From an uncultured Verrucomicrobiota bacterium (GTDB lineage: Bacteria; Verrucomicrobiota; Kiritimatiellia; RFP12; UBA1067), in assembly GCA_946543025.1 (NCBI GenBank), contig CAMNLN010000038.1, forward strand, positions 1-16,469: DNA of 16,469 nucleotides. Direction: 5' to 3'. Each line of letters opens with the position of its first letter. The first letter of the stretch is position 1. Shown here in pieces: positions 7,819 through 15,646 of this stretch. Below the pieces are notes generated by a model, which saw only the letters and a program-made list of their open reading frames with translations, was not told the origin of the DNA and searched no databases. The position numbers and the translations under genes were made by a program.

Positions 7819-7847
7819 ATTTTATCACATCTTCGTCTGCCTGTACA
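7819..7847 (-). promoter_or_regulatory. Promoter of the secY-purN-cstA-methyltransferase unit
   Basis: On the minus strand TGTACA (7847 to 7842; four of six -35 bases match) is separated by 17 nt from TAAAAT (7824 to 7819). TGA stands directly before the -10 as an extended element. The predicted start of transcription is near 7812, giving a leader of about 43 nt before secY. It lies downstream of the rplO terminator. Confidence 0.6.
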
Positions 7848-7856
7848 TGGCAAATT

Positions 7857-7900
7857 GAGGTGAAAGAAAGAGGCGTCCGCGCTCACGCGAACGCCTCTTT
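7857..7900 (-). terminator. Intrinsic terminator at the end of the ribosomal protein operon
   Basis: In the minus-strand transcript the arms 7900-7886 and 7881-7867 pair over 15 positions (14 Watson-Crick, one G-U) around the loop UGAG. The stem is GC-rich, is preceded by A residues and is followed by UUUCUUUC. It begins 19 nt after the rplO stop. The U tract is interrupted by C, so termination may be partial. Confidence 0.85.
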
Positions 7901-7919
7901 TCCCAGACGAATGCTCGCC

Positions 7920-8357
7920 TCAGGCGACGGTGCCGCCGGCGGCTTCGATCTTCGCCTTGGCGGCGGCGGAGCAAGGCACCTTGACGGTGAACTTCTTCGT
8001 CAGCTCGCCCGTGGCGAGAATCTTCACGCGCGGACGCTTGTTGTCCGACAAGCCCTTGGCCGCGAGCGTCTCGATCGTGATCTCGTCGCCGGCGTTGAAG
8101 AGCTTTTCGAGCGTAGCGACGTTCACCGCGAGCGCTTCGACGCGGAAGCGGGCGTTGTTGAAGCCGCGCTTCGGCAGACGACGCACGAGCGGCATCTGGC
8201 CGCCTTCAAACCCAAGCTTCTGCTTGTGGCCCTTGCGCGCGTTCTGGCCCTTGTGGCCACGTGTGGAGGTCTTGCCCATGCCCGAGCCGCAACCGCGGCC
8301 GACGCGCTTCTGGCGATGCCGGGCACCAGGTGTGTTTGTCAGATTGGAGAGGTCCAT
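7920..8357 (-). CDS. rplO: Large ribosomal subunit protein uL15
   Basis: A 145-residue L15, a late-assembling 50S protein. The N-terminal extended region is typical: LSNLTNTPGARHRQKRVGRG, then GSGMGKTSTRGHKGQ and the GFEGGQMPLVRRLPKRGF motif. The C-terminal globular part ends with KVPCSAAAKAKIEAAGG. The start at 8357 is chosen because AAAGGA lies 9 nt before it and the protein begins as in other L15s. The open frame extends upstream into rpsE, but that part is a frame shadow. It follows rpsE by only 17 nt, where most bacteria have rpmD (L30). It is the last gene before the terminator. Confidence 0.97.
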   Translation of the reverse strand: MDLSNLTNTPGARHRQKRVGRGCGSGMGKTSTRGHKGQNARKGHKQKLGFEGGQMPLVRRLPKRGFNNARFRVEALAVNVATLEKLFNAGDEITIETLAAKGLSDNKRPRVKILATGELTKKFTVKVPCSAAAKAKIEAAGGTVA

Positions 8358-8374
8358 AATACCAATTCCTTTCT

Positions 8375-8875
8375 CTATGCCCTGAGCGCCGCGATCTCCT
8401 CCGCCGAGCGGAGCTGGGAAAGCGCGTCCAGCGTGGCCTTCACCACATTGAGGCGGTTCTTGGAGCCGAGCGACTTGCCGACGGCATCGCGGATGCCGAC
8501 CGCCTCGAGGACGGGGCGCATGCCGCCACCGACGATGAGGCCCGTGCCGTCCGGGGCCGGCTTCAGGAGGACGCGGCCTCCGTCGCAGGTACCCGTCACG
8601 TCGTGCGGAATCGTCTTGCCGTGGAGAACGACAGGGCGCATCGCCTTGCGAGCCGCGTCGCCGCCCTTGCGGATGGCGTCGGAGACTTCGTTGGCCTTGC
8701 CGAAACCTACGCCCACCTTGCCCTCGTGGTCGCCCACGACGACAACGGCGGAGAAGGACATGCGGCGACCGCCCTTGACGGTCTTGGCGCAACGGTTCAC
8801 GAACACGACGCGCTCGTCGAGATCGTCGTTCGCGCCGGACTCGTTATTGCGGCGCTTGTCACGGTTCTGTGCCAT
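8375..8875 (-). CDS. rpsE: Small ribosomal subunit protein uS5
   Basis: A 166-residue S5, a 30S protein near the mRNA entry site that affects decoding accuracy. The N-terminal double-stranded RNA-binding domain contains RVVFVNRCAKTVKGGRRMSF and GDHEGKVGVGFGKANEV. The C-terminal domain contains GGGMRPVLEAVGI and GSKNRLNVVKATLDAL. Family length is normal. Its ATG overlaps the rplR stop by one base (TAATG), and AAGGAGG lies just upstream inside rplR, so the two are translationally coupled. Confidence 0.98.
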   Translation of the reverse strand: MAQNRDKRRNNESGANDDLDERVVFVNRCAKTVKGGRRMSFSAVVVVGDHEGKVGVGFGKANEVSDAIRKGGDAARKAMRPVVLHGKTIPHDVTGTCDGGRVLLKPAPDGTGLIVGGGMRPVLEAVGIRDAVGKSLGSKNRLNVVKATLDALSQLRSAEEIAALRA

Positions 8876-9243
8876 TATTCAGCCTCCTTGGCGGGTTTGT
8901 CGCTGATCGAAAGGCCGTTCGCGACGGCAGCCTCGACGATTGCGGCCACGCGGCCCGTGTAGGGATGGCCGCCGCGGTCGACGACGATACGCGTGATGCC
9001 CTTGGCCTTGGCGGCCTCGGCCGCCGCGGCGCCGAGGTTTTTCGCGACCTCGAGGTTGGCCTTCGGCTCCTTGATGGAGGAGGCGGAGGCGATCGTGTTG
9101 CCGGCCGCGTCGTCGATGAACTGCACGTACATGTGCTTGTTCGAGATGCAGATCGACATGCGCGGCCGTTCGGCCGAGCCGATGACGCGCTGGCGGAGGC
9201 GCATGTGGCGCTTCCTGCGCTGGTCTTTACGGTTGAAACTCAT
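8875..9243 (-). CDS. rplR: Large ribosomal subunit protein uL18
   Basis: A 122-residue L18, which binds 5S rRNA together with L5 in the central protuberance. The basic N-terminus (MSFNRKDQRRKRHMRLRQRV) and the core SAERPRMSICISNKHMYVQF match the family. The C-terminal part has the family signature DRGGHPYTGRVAAIVEAA. GGAG lies 9 nt before the ATG. The 32-nt gap after rplF is the largest inside the ribosomal operon and shows no hairpin of note. Confidence 0.98.
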   Translation of the reverse strand: MSFNRKDQRRKRHMRLRQRVIGSAERPRMSICISNKHMYVQFIDDAAGNTIASASSIKEPKANLEVAKNLGAAAAEAAKAKGITRIVVDRGGHPYTGRVAAIVEAAVANGLSISDKPAKEAE

Positions 9244-9275
9244 TCGTGATTTCTCCGATTCAGGCAGCCTTCAGA

Positions 9276-9812
9276 TTAGGCCACCTTCTTGCCCTGTTTG
9301 CGGCGAATGTGCTCGCCGAGATACTTCACGCCCTTGCCCTTGTAGGGCTCGGCGGGATAGAACGCGCGGATGCGCGCGGCGGCCTCGCCCACCTTGTCCT
9401 TGTCGACGCCCGTCACTGTCACCTGCAGGCCGTCGTTCTCGACGGTGATGGTGATGCCTTCGGGAATCGCGTAGAGCTTGGGGGAGGCGAAACCGAGCGA
9501 CAGCGCAAGCGTCTTGCCCTGAAGGGCGGCCTTGAAGCCGGTGCCCTCGATCGTCAGCTGCTTCTTGTAGCCCTCGCTGACGCCGACCACGTTGTTGTGG
9601 ATCAGCGCGCGCGCCAGACCGTGGAAGTTGCCGAGCAGCTTGTCGTCCGCGCAGGAGACGACGACCTTGCCGCCCTCCACCTTCGCGGTGATGCCGTCAT
9701 GCATCACGTACGCGAGCTCGCCGAGCTTGCCCTTGACGGTGACCTTCTGGCCGTCCACCGTGACGGTGACGCCGGCCGGAATGGCCACGGGTTCCTTACC
9801 AATACGAGACAT
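9276..9812 (-). CDS. rplF: Large ribosomal subunit protein uL6
   Basis: A 178-residue L6, which sits at the base of the L7/L12 stalk near the sarcin-ricin loop. It begins MSRIGKEPVAIPAGVTV as most L6 proteins do and has two similar alpha/beta domains. The C-terminal signature region is present as YKGKGVKYLGEHIRRKQGKK (157-176). Family length is normal. It follows rpsH by 11 nt. Confidence 0.98.
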   Translation of the reverse strand: MSRIGKEPVAIPAGVTVTVDGQKVTVKGKLGELAYVMHDGITAKVEGGKVVVSCADDKLLGNFHGLARALIHNNVVGVSEGYKKQLTIEGTGFKAALQGKTLALSLGFASPKLYAIPEGITITVENDGLQVTVTGVDKDKVGEAAARIRAFYPAEPYKGKGVKYLGEHIRRKQGKKVA

Positions 9813-9823
9813 TGCTTCGCTCC

Positions 9824-10216
9824 TTACCAGACTGTGCAGATGAGTTCGCCGCCGACTTTCTGCTTCTTGGCGTCGACACCGCTCATCACGCCCTTCGACG
9901 TGGAGAGGACGGCGAGTCCCATGCCGTCGAGGACAGCGGGGATGTTCGCGCAGGAAACGAACTTGCGGAGGCCGGGCTTGGACTGGCGCTGCAGGCCCCG
10001 GATGGCCGGCTCGGCGCGATCCGAGTACTTCAGCGTGATGACGAGCTTCTTGGGAAACTCGCTCGTGACGAACGCGTCCTGGATGTAGCCGGACGACTTC
10101 ATCACCTTGGCGATCTCCGCCTTGAGGTTCGACGCGGGCGTCGCCACCTGGACCAGGCGGGCCTTGAGGCCGTTCCGGATCGCGAGCAGCATGTCGGAAA
10201 TGGGATCAGTTGTCAT
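9824..10216 (-). CDS. rpsH: Small ribosomal subunit protein uS8
   Basis: A 130-residue S8, a primary 16S rRNA-binding protein of the 30S platform. It begins with TTDPISDMLLAIRNG, the family start. Its C-terminal RNA-binding signature is GMGLAVLSTSKGVMSGVDAK, ending ICTVW. In E. coli S8 represses the spc operon by binding the rplE start region. I did not identify an equivalent RNA structure here. Confidence 0.98.
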   Translation of the reverse strand: MTTDPISDMLLAIRNGLKARLVQVATPASNLKAEIAKVMKSSGYIQDAFVTSEFPKKLVITLKYSDRAEPAIRGLQRQSKPGLRKFVSCANIPAVLDGMGLAVLSTSKGVMSGVDAKKQKVGGELICTVW

Positions 10217-10237
10217 TTCTTCGGTTCCTTTCCGATT

Positions 10238-10423
10238 TTACCACGACGCCTTCGTGACGCCCGGGATGAGACCGTTCACCGCGAGCTCGCGGAAGCACAG
10301 GCGGCACACGCCGAACTTGCGCATGTACGCGTGCCGACGGCCGCACAGCTTGCAGCGGTTGTAGCCGCGGACCGAGAACTTCGGCTTGCGCGCGGCCTTT
10401 TCCATCAGACATTTCTTTGCCAT
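10238..10423 (-). CDS. rpsN: Small ribosomal subunit protein uS14, zinc-binding (C+) type
   Basis: A 61-residue S14 of the short zinc type. C24 and C27 (CKLC) with C40 and C43 (CRLC) form the zinc ribbon. The C-terminal signature is FRELAVNGLIPGVTKASW. This protein assembles late into the 30S head. The long zinc-free form of E. coli is about 101 residues and lacks these cysteines. GGAGG lies 9 nt before the ATG, inside the end of rplE, whose stop is 3 nt upstream. Confidence 0.98.
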   Translation of the reverse strand: MAKKCLMEKAARKPKFSVRGYNRCKLCGRRHAYMRKFGVCRLCFRELAVNGLIPGVTKASW

Positions 10424-10426
10424 AGT

Positions 10427-10963
10427 TTAGTTCCTCCCCGCAAACGGCATGCCCAGCGCGACGAGAAGCTCGCGCGCGGCCTTGTTGTCCTGCGAACTGG
10501 TGACGAACGTGACATCCATGCCCGAATGGCCGGGCGCCGACTCCACGAGCTCCGGGAAGATCGAGTGCTCCTTCAGCCCGAGCGTGTAGTTGCCGCGACC
10601 GTCGAAGCCGCGGTTCGAGACGCCGCGGAAGTCACGGATACGCGGCAGCGCCGCCGAGATCAGACGCTCGACGAACTCCCACATCCGGTCTCCGCGCAAC
10701 GTCACCTTCGCGCCGATCACCATGCCTTCGCGCAACTTGAAGTTCGAGATGGACTTCTTCGCCTTGCAAAGCAGCGGCTTCTGGCCGGTGATCGCCTGCA
10801 GATCCTCGACAAGGCCCTTCTGCTCGTCCTTGGAGACGATGCCGAAGGCCATGTTGACGACGACTTTCTGAAGGCGCGGAACGAGCATCTTGTTCGTGAG
10901 CCCGAGCTTCTTCTCGAGTTCGCCGAAGATGCGCGACTGGTATTCTTCTTTCAACTTCGCCAT
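10427..10963 (-). CDS. rplE: Large ribosomal subunit protein uL5
   Basis: A 178-residue L5, which binds 5S rRNA and contacts the 30S head through bridge B1b. Typical elements are MLVPRLQKVVVNMAFG near the N-terminus, TGQKPLLCKAKKSISNFKLR with GMVIGAKVTLRG in the middle, and FRGVSNRGFDGRGNYTLGLK. The end GMDVTFVTSSQDNKAARELL is also normal for the family. It follows rplX by 11 nt and precedes rpsN by 3 nt. Confidence 0.98.
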   Translation of the reverse strand: MAKLKEEYQSRIFGELEKKLGLTNKMLVPRLQKVVVNMAFGIVSKDEQKGLVEDLQAITGQKPLLCKAKKSISNFKLREGMVIGAKVTLRGDRMWEFVERLISAALPRIRDFRGVSNRGFDGRGNYTLGLKEHSIFPELVESAPGHSGMDVTFVTSSQDNKAARELLVALGMPFAGRN

Positions 10964-10974
10964 GGTGGTGTTCC

Positions 10975-11286
10975 TCAGATGATCTTTCCGGACGCCTTCA
11001 GGCGACGGGCCTTCTTGCCGTCCTTCTCGGCCGTGCCGACGCGCGAGCCCTTCTTGGCGTCGGCGTCGTACGGCATCAGCTTGCAGAGGCGGATCGGGAA
11101 CTCGCGCTCGATCAGCCCGCCCTGCGTACGCTCGGTACGGCGAACGGCCTTCTTGTGGACGTTCAGGCCGGCGACGATCGCCGTGCCCTCCTTGCGGTTC
11201 ACGCTCGTCACGGTGCCCGTGCGGCCGGCGTCGTTGCCGCTCAGCACGATCACGGTGTCGTTCTTGCGAATACGTGCGATACTCAT
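10975..11286 (-). CDS. rplX: Large ribosomal subunit protein uL24
   Basis: A 103-residue L24, an early assembly protein located near the exit of the peptide tunnel. The N-terminal KOW motif (RKNDTVIVLSGNDAGRTGTV) binds 23S rRNA. It is followed by GLNVHKKAVRRTERTQGGLI, a family pattern. AGGA lies 9 nt before the ATG in a 25-nt purine-rich gap after rplN. Confidence 0.97.
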   Translation of the reverse strand: MSIARIRKNDTVIVLSGNDAGRTGTVTSVNRKEGTAIVAGLNVHKKAVRRTERTQGGLIEREFPIRLCKLMPYDADAKKGSRVGTAEKDGKKARRLKASGKII

Positions 11287-11311
11287 GATTTTCTTTCCTT
11301 TCCCCTCTGCG

Positions 11312-11677
11312 TCAGACCACTTCTGGGGCCATGGACAGGATCTTCATGTAGTTCTTCTCGCGCAGCTCGCGCGGCACGGGCCCGAACACGCGCGACCCGA
11401 TCGGGTTGAGCTTGGAGTCGACCAGCACGCAGGCGTTCTGATCGAAATGGACGCGCTGCCCGTCCTCGCGATTGATGGGCTGGCCCGTGCGGATGATCAC
11501 CGCCGTCGCCACCTGGCCCTTGCGGATCGAGCCGGTAGGGGACGCCTCCTTGATCGCGACGCGGATCACGTCGCCCAGATGCGCGTACTCCTTGCGCTGC
11601 TTGAGAATGCGGAAGCACATGGCGCGCTTCGCGCCCGTGTTGTCCGCCACGACGAGGTTCGTCAGTTCCTGAATCAT
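11312..11677 (-). CDS. rplN: Large ribosomal subunit protein uL14
   Basis: A 121-residue L14, which forms intersubunit bridges and is the docking site of the silencing factor RsfS. It begins MIQELTNLVVADNTGAKRAM and contains GDVIRVAIKEA and HFDQNACVLVD. It ends REKNYMKILSMAPEVV, as in the family. It starts only 2 nt below the last base of the rpsQ stop, so coupling is probable. Confidence 0.98.
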   Translation of the reverse strand: MIQELTNLVVADNTGAKRAMCFRILKQRKEYAHLGDVIRVAIKEASPTGSIRKGQVATAVIIRTGQPINREDGQRVHFDQNACVLVDSKLNPIGSRVFGPVPRELREKNYMKILSMAPEVV

Positions 11678-11678
11678 G

Positions 11679-11939
11679 TCACTTCGCCTCCGGCGTCACG
11701 ACGCGCCAGCGCTTGGTGGCGCTGAGCGGACGCGTTTCCATGATCGTCACGACGTCGCCCACCTTCGCGGTGTCGGCCTCGTCGTGCGCGTGGTACTTCT
11801 TGGAGCGCACGACCACCTTCTTGTAGATGGGGTGCTGCTCGCGATAGGTCACCTCGACGACGACACTCTTGATGCCCATCTTCGAGACGACCTTCCCTTT
11901 GCGGACCTTGCGGGCTCCGCGCGTTTTTTCCGTAGCCAT
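11679..11939 (-). CDS. rpsQ: Small ribosomal subunit protein uS17
   Basis: An 86-residue S17, an OB-fold primary 16S rRNA-binding protein. Family features are GARKVRKGKVVSKMGIKSVV at the N-terminus, HPIYKKVVVRSKKYHAHDE in the middle, and GDVVTIMETRPLSATKRWRV towards the end. The ATG overlaps the rpmC stop by one base (TAATG). Confidence 0.98.
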   Translation of the reverse strand: MATEKTRGARKVRKGKVVSKMGIKSVVVEVTYREQHPIYKKVVVRSKKYHAHDEADTAKVGDVVTIMETRPLSATKRWRVVTPEAK

Positions 11940-12138
11940 TACTTAGCCTCCTTCGCCTTCTCGGCCTGGATCGTGAGCATGCGCGCGATCTCGTGGCGCA
12001 TCAGACGCATCCGGCCCGGCTTTTCGACATCGCCGCCCGACGCAAGCTTCAGCTTCAAGTCGGCGAGTTCCTTGCGGGCCTCGCGGATCTTGGCCGCCAG
12101 CTCGTCGGCGCCGAGTTCCCTAATTTCGTTCGTCTTCA

Positions 12139-12139
<1 letters not shown>
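11939..12139 (-). CDS. rpmC: Large ribosomal subunit protein uL29
   Basis: A 66-residue L29, a small helical-hairpin protein at the tunnel exit near L23. The pattern is typical: EIRELGADELAAKIREARKE, then LADLKLKLASGG and the second helix MRLMRHEIARMLTI. The start at 12139 is preferred because it gives the family N-terminus and overlaps the rplP stop as TGATG. The open frame continues upstream for 24 codons of non-homologous sequence. Confidence 0.96.
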
Positions 12140-12544
<405 letters not shown>

Positions 12545-12561
<17 letters not shown>

Positions 12562-13249
12562 GGCGCTTACCTCCTTCACGATCCCCGCGGTCGCCGCGAC
12601 GTCCCTCCGGACGGCGCGTCGCCTGGAAATCCTCTCTCTTGCAGATCCAAACCTTGATGCCGATCTTGCCGGCCGTGGTGTTGGCCTCCGCGAATCCGTA
12701 ATCGATGTTCGCGCGCAGGGTGTGCAGCGGCACCTTGCCCTCGCGCCCCCACTCGACGCGCGCGATCTCCGCGCCGTTGATGCGGCCCGAGGCATGGATC
12801 TTGATGCCGTCCACGCCCATGTCCATCGCCACCTTCTGGGCGCGCTTCAGCGCGCGCTTCAGCGCGATGCGGCGCTCCAGCTGCTGGGCGATCGACTCGG
12901 CGACAAGCTGCGCGTCCGCATCCGCGTCGCGCACTTCCTTGATCTCGAGGTAGACTTCCTTCTTGGTCATCTTCTCAAGCGCTTCGCGGACCTTGTCCAC
13001 GTCCTGACCCTTGCGGCCGATGATCACGCCCGGACGGGCGCTGAACAGCGACACGCGCACGCGGTTGGCGTAACGCTCGATCAGGATCTTCGAGAGACCC
13101 GCCTCAGCCAGGCGCTTCTTCACCGCCTCGCGGATTTTCTGGTCTTCGACCAAGAACGCGGCGAAGTTCTTCTTCGGCGCGAACCAGCGGCTGCGCCACG
13201 CGCGGTTCACCGGCAGGCGAAAGCCGGTCGGATTGACTTTCTGACCCAT
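12545..13249 (-). CDS. rpsC: Small ribosomal subunit protein uS3
   Basis: A 234-residue S3, located at the mRNA entry pore with helicase-like unwinding activity in the ribosome. It begins MGQKVNPTGFRLPVNRAWRS. The KH domain motif GVIIGRKGQDVDKVREAL is at 74-91. The C-terminal domain has GRINGAEIARVEWGREGKVP and ends in an Arg/Gly-rich tail. The last 17 nt overlap rplP. Its ATG overlaps the rplV stop (TAATG). Confidence 0.98.
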
Positions 13250-13593
13250 TACTTTGACTCCTTGCCGTCCGTGAGGACAACTTTACAGTGGCAGAGACGA
13301 TGGGCGATCGGATGCGCCGAGCCCCGCGCCGTCGGCCAGAACCGGCGGATGCGGACGGACTCGTCGAACACGCAGAGCTTCACGGTCAACGCCGAAGCGT
13401 CAAGCCCATGATTGTTCTTCGCGTTCGCCATCGCGCTCAAGATCGTCTGCTTCAGGATCCCCGCCGCCTTCTTCGGCGAGAACTCAACGACCTGCAGGGC
13501 GGCCGTCGCCGGCAGGCCCTGGCATTCGCGCGCCAGCGGCCGACCCTTGAAGGCCGACATGCGGGCGTTTCGCGTAATTGCAGTCACTTCCAT
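13249..13593 (-). CDS. rplV: Large ribosomal subunit protein uL22
   Basis: A 114-residue L22 lining the peptide tunnel with its long beta hairpin. The family core is recognisable: SPKKAAGILKQTILSAMANA, then KNNHGLDASALTV. The hairpin region RFWPTARGSAHPIAHRLCHC replaces the more usual P-R-A-K/R-G-R-A pattern, so it is somewhat divergent at the tunnel-facing part. GAGGT lies 9 nt before the ATG, within the rpsS end region. Confidence 0.96.
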   Translation of the reverse strand: MEVTAITRNARMSAFKGRPLARECQGLPATAALQVVEFSPKKAAGILKQTILSAMANAKNNHGLDASALTVKLCVFDESVRIRRFWPTARGSAHPIAHRLCHCKVVLTDGKESK

Positions 13594-13600
13594 GATTCAA

Positions 13601-13882
13601 TTACCTCTTCTCTTCCTTCTTGACGACGCCGCCGTGCGCCTTGAACGTGCGCGTGGGCGCGAACTCGCCGAGCCGGTGGCCGACCATGTTTTCCGTGATG
13701 AAGATCGGCAGGTGCTTGCGCCCGTCGTGAATGGCGAACGTAAGGCCCACGAAATCCGGGAGCACCATCGAGCGGCGGCTCCACGTCTTGATCGGCTGCT
13801 TCTTGCCGGCAGCCTGCATCTTCTGGACCTTGCGGAGGAGCGACTCCTCCACGTAGGGTCCCTTCTTGAGAGAACGCGACAT
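13601..13882 (-). CDS. rpsS: Small ribosomal subunit protein uS19
   Basis: A 93-residue S19 of the 30S head, which contacts L5 and tRNA. It begins MSRSLKKGPYVEESLLRKV. It contains KTWSRRSMVLPDFVGLTFAI, the conserved HDGRKHLPIFITENMVGHRL, and GEFAPTRTFKAHGG at the end. Spacing is 3 nt after rplB and 7 nt before rplV. Confidence 0.98.
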   Translation of the reverse strand: MSRSLKKGPYVEESLLRKVQKMQAAGKKQPIKTWSRRSMVLPDFVGLTFAIHDGRKHLPIFITENMVGHRLGEFAPTRTFKAHGGVVKKEEKR

Positions 13883-13885
13883 GTG

Positions 13886-14710
13886 CTACTTCCTCCGCTT
13901 GACGATTACCTTGTTGGAAGCCTTGTTCGGCTTGCGGGTCTTGCCGCCCTTCGCGAGCTGGCCCCACGGCGAACGAGGCTGGCCGCCGCCGGACGTGCGG
14001 CCTTCGCCGCCGCCCATCGGGTGGTCAACCGGGTTCATCGCCACGCCGCGCACCGTCGGGCGGATGCCCATGTTGCGCTTACGCCCGGCCTTGCCCAAGT
14101 GGATCGACCCCCAGTCCTTGTTGCCGACCGCGCCGACCGTCGCCTTGCAGCGCGCGTTGAAGATGCGCACCTCGCCAGACGCCAGCTTCAGCGTGACCGT
14201 GTCCCTGTCGCGCGCCATCACCTGCGCGCCGTTTCCGGCCGAGCGGCAGAGCTTCGCGCCCTGGCCGGGCACCAGCTCCACGCAATGGACCGTAAGACCC
14301 AGCGGAATCTGCGCCAACGGAAGGGCATTGCCCACCGTGGCCTCCGCCTTCGGGCCGCTCATCACCTTCGCGCCCACGGCGAGACCTTCCGGCGCGAGGA
14401 TGTAGGCCACCGTACCGTCGGTGTACTCGATGAGCGCCAGGTTGGCGCTGCGGTTCGGATCGTACGCGATCCCCTTCACCGTCGCCTCCATGCCGTCCTT
14501 GGCGCGGAGGAAGTCTATGATGCGATAGCGGCGCTTGGCGCCGCCGCCGTGGTGGCGTACGGAGATCCGGCCCTTGTTGTCGCGTCCGGCGTTCTTGCGG
14601 ATCGCCTTCGTCAGGCGCTTTACCGGCTTCTTCTCGGTGATTTCCTCGAACGTCGAGGACACGCGGAAGCGCAGTCCGTTCGACCGAGGCTTGTATGTCT
14701 TGAGTGCCAT
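13886..14710 (-). CDS. rplB: Large ribosomal subunit protein uL2
   Basis: A 274-residue L2, needed for subunit joining and for the peptidyl transferase centre. The N-terminal OB-like domain has KAIRKNAGRDNKGRISVRHH and GGGAKRRYRIIDFLR. The SH3-like domain has ELVPGQGAKLCRSAGNGAQV. The C-terminal active-site loop reads MNPVDHPMGGGEGR. The conserved Asp-His pair is kept, but the second histidine found in E. coli is methionine here, a change I recall from Bacteroidetes. Length is normal. Confidence 0.98.
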   Translation of the reverse strand: MALKTYKPRSNGLRFRVSSTFEEITEKKPVKRLTKAIRKNAGRDNKGRISVRHHGGGAKRRYRIIDFLRAKDGMEATVKGIAYDPNRSANLALIEYTDGTVAYILAPEGLAVGAKVMSGPKAEATVGNALPLAQIPLGLTVHCVELVPGQGAKLCRSAGNGAQVMARDRDTVTLKLASGEVRIFNARCKATVGAVGNKDWGSIHLGKAGRKRNMGIRPTVRGVAMNPVDHPMGGGEGRTSGGGQPRSPWGQLAKGGKTRKPNKASNKVIVKRRK

Positions 14711-14723
14711 GTGTTCAGCTCCC

Positions 14724-15005
14724 TTACAGCGTTTCGATGCGTTCGCCGGCCTTGACCGTGACGATCGCGCGCTTCCACGTGGACTCCGTCACCTGGCGGC
14801 GTGTGCCGCGGATCGTGCGAAGCCCGCCCTTCATGTTCGCCGTACGCACCTTGAGGACATGTACGCCGAACACGGTCTCCACCGCCTTGCGGATCTCCGG
14901 CTTCGTGGCCTTCGGGTCCACCTCGAGGAAGTACTGGTTGAGCGCGCTGAGCTTCGATCCCTTTTCGGAAAGGATCACGCGCTTGACGATGTCGCGCAGT
15001 TCCAT
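14724..15005 (-). CDS. rplW: Large ribosomal subunit protein uL23
   Basis: A 93-residue L23 at the tunnel exit, the docking site for trigger factor and SRP. It contains the ILSEKGSKLSALNQYFLEVD region, where E14 matches the trigger factor contact. It also contains KPEIRKAVETVFGVHVLKVR, the usual RNA-binding part. The ATG overlaps the rplD stop by one base (TAATG). Confidence 0.97.
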   Translation of the reverse strand: MELRDIVKRVILSEKGSKLSALNQYFLEVDPKATKPEIRKAVETVFGVHVLKVRTANMKGGLRTIRGTRRQVTESTWKRAIVTVKAGERIETL

Positions 15006-15643
15006 TACTTCGTCTCCTTCCTGGCCGCACGGGCCATGAGCGCGTCGAACGCGGCCTTGTCAGCCACGACCGTCTTGAAGCGCATCAGCGTGTAGACGTC
15101 CACCTCGGGGGCGGACATCACCGCGACGCGCGGCAGGTTCCGCGTCATCTTGAAGACGTTCTCGTCCGGCGCGGCCGTCAGCACGAGCGCGCTGCGCTCC
15201 ACGCCGATCTTCTTGAGGAACGCCGCCATGAGCTTCGTCTTCGGAGCCTCGAACGAGAACTCGGAGACAACCGTCACGTCGCCGCCCTGCACCTTCTCGG
15301 CGAACGCGCGCGCAAACGCGAGCGCCATCACCTTGCGGTTCACCTTCTTCTCGAAGGAGCGCGGATGCGGACCGTGCGCCACGCCGCCGCCGCGCCACAC
15401 CGGGCTCTGGCGGAAGCCGGCGCGGGCGTTGCCCGTGCCCTTCTGCTTCCACGGCTTCTTGTTCGAGCCGGCCACCTCGCCCTTCGCGAGCGTCGAGGCC
15501 GTGCCCGCGCGCATCCCCGCGCGGATCGCGTCCACCGCGTCCTTGAGCGCCTGCGCGCCCTTGTCCAGCACAAGCTGGGCCTCGTCGACCGTCAGGTCGG
15601 CCGCGGCCTCGCCGGCGGACGTGTACTGCTTAATCGTGCTCAT
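15005..15643 (-). CDS. rplD: Large ribosomal subunit protein uL4
   Basis: A 212-residue L4 with a globular domain and a long loop reaching into the peptide tunnel. The loop is seen at about 55-95 as GEVAGSNKKPWKQKGTGNAR followed by AGFRQSPVWRGGGVAHGPHP. The family core continues with KVNRKVMALAFARAF. In E. coli L4 represses the S10 operon through the leader upstream of rpsJ, which lies outside this window. It starts 3 nt after rplC. Confidence 0.97.
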   Translation of the reverse strand: MSTIKQYTSAGEAAADLTVDEAQLVLDKGAQALKDAVDAIRAGMRAGTASTLAKGEVAGSNKKPWKQKGTGNARAGFRQSPVWRGGGVAHGPHPRSFEKKVNRKVMALAFARAFAEKVQGGDVTVVSEFSFEAPKTKLMAAFLKKIGVERSALVLTAAPDENVFKMTRNLPRVAVMSAPEVDVYTLMRFKTVVADKAAFDALMARAARKETK

Positions 15644-15646
15644 TGC

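Noticed and set aside
8358..8792. Upstream extension of the rplO frame by 145 codons
   Set aside because: It lies inside rpsE and is Arg/Gly-rich with no homology. The family start with a Shine-Dalgarno site is at 8357.
12562..12795. Upstream extension of the rplP frame by 78 codons
   Set aside because: It overlaps rpsC in another frame. The start at 12561 has AAGGAGGT at 7 nt and the family N-terminus.
14011..14034. Methionine in place of the second histidine in the L2 active-site loop (DHPMGGG)
   Set aside because: I recall this variant from other phyla such as Bacteroidetes, so it is a natural alternative and not a novelty.
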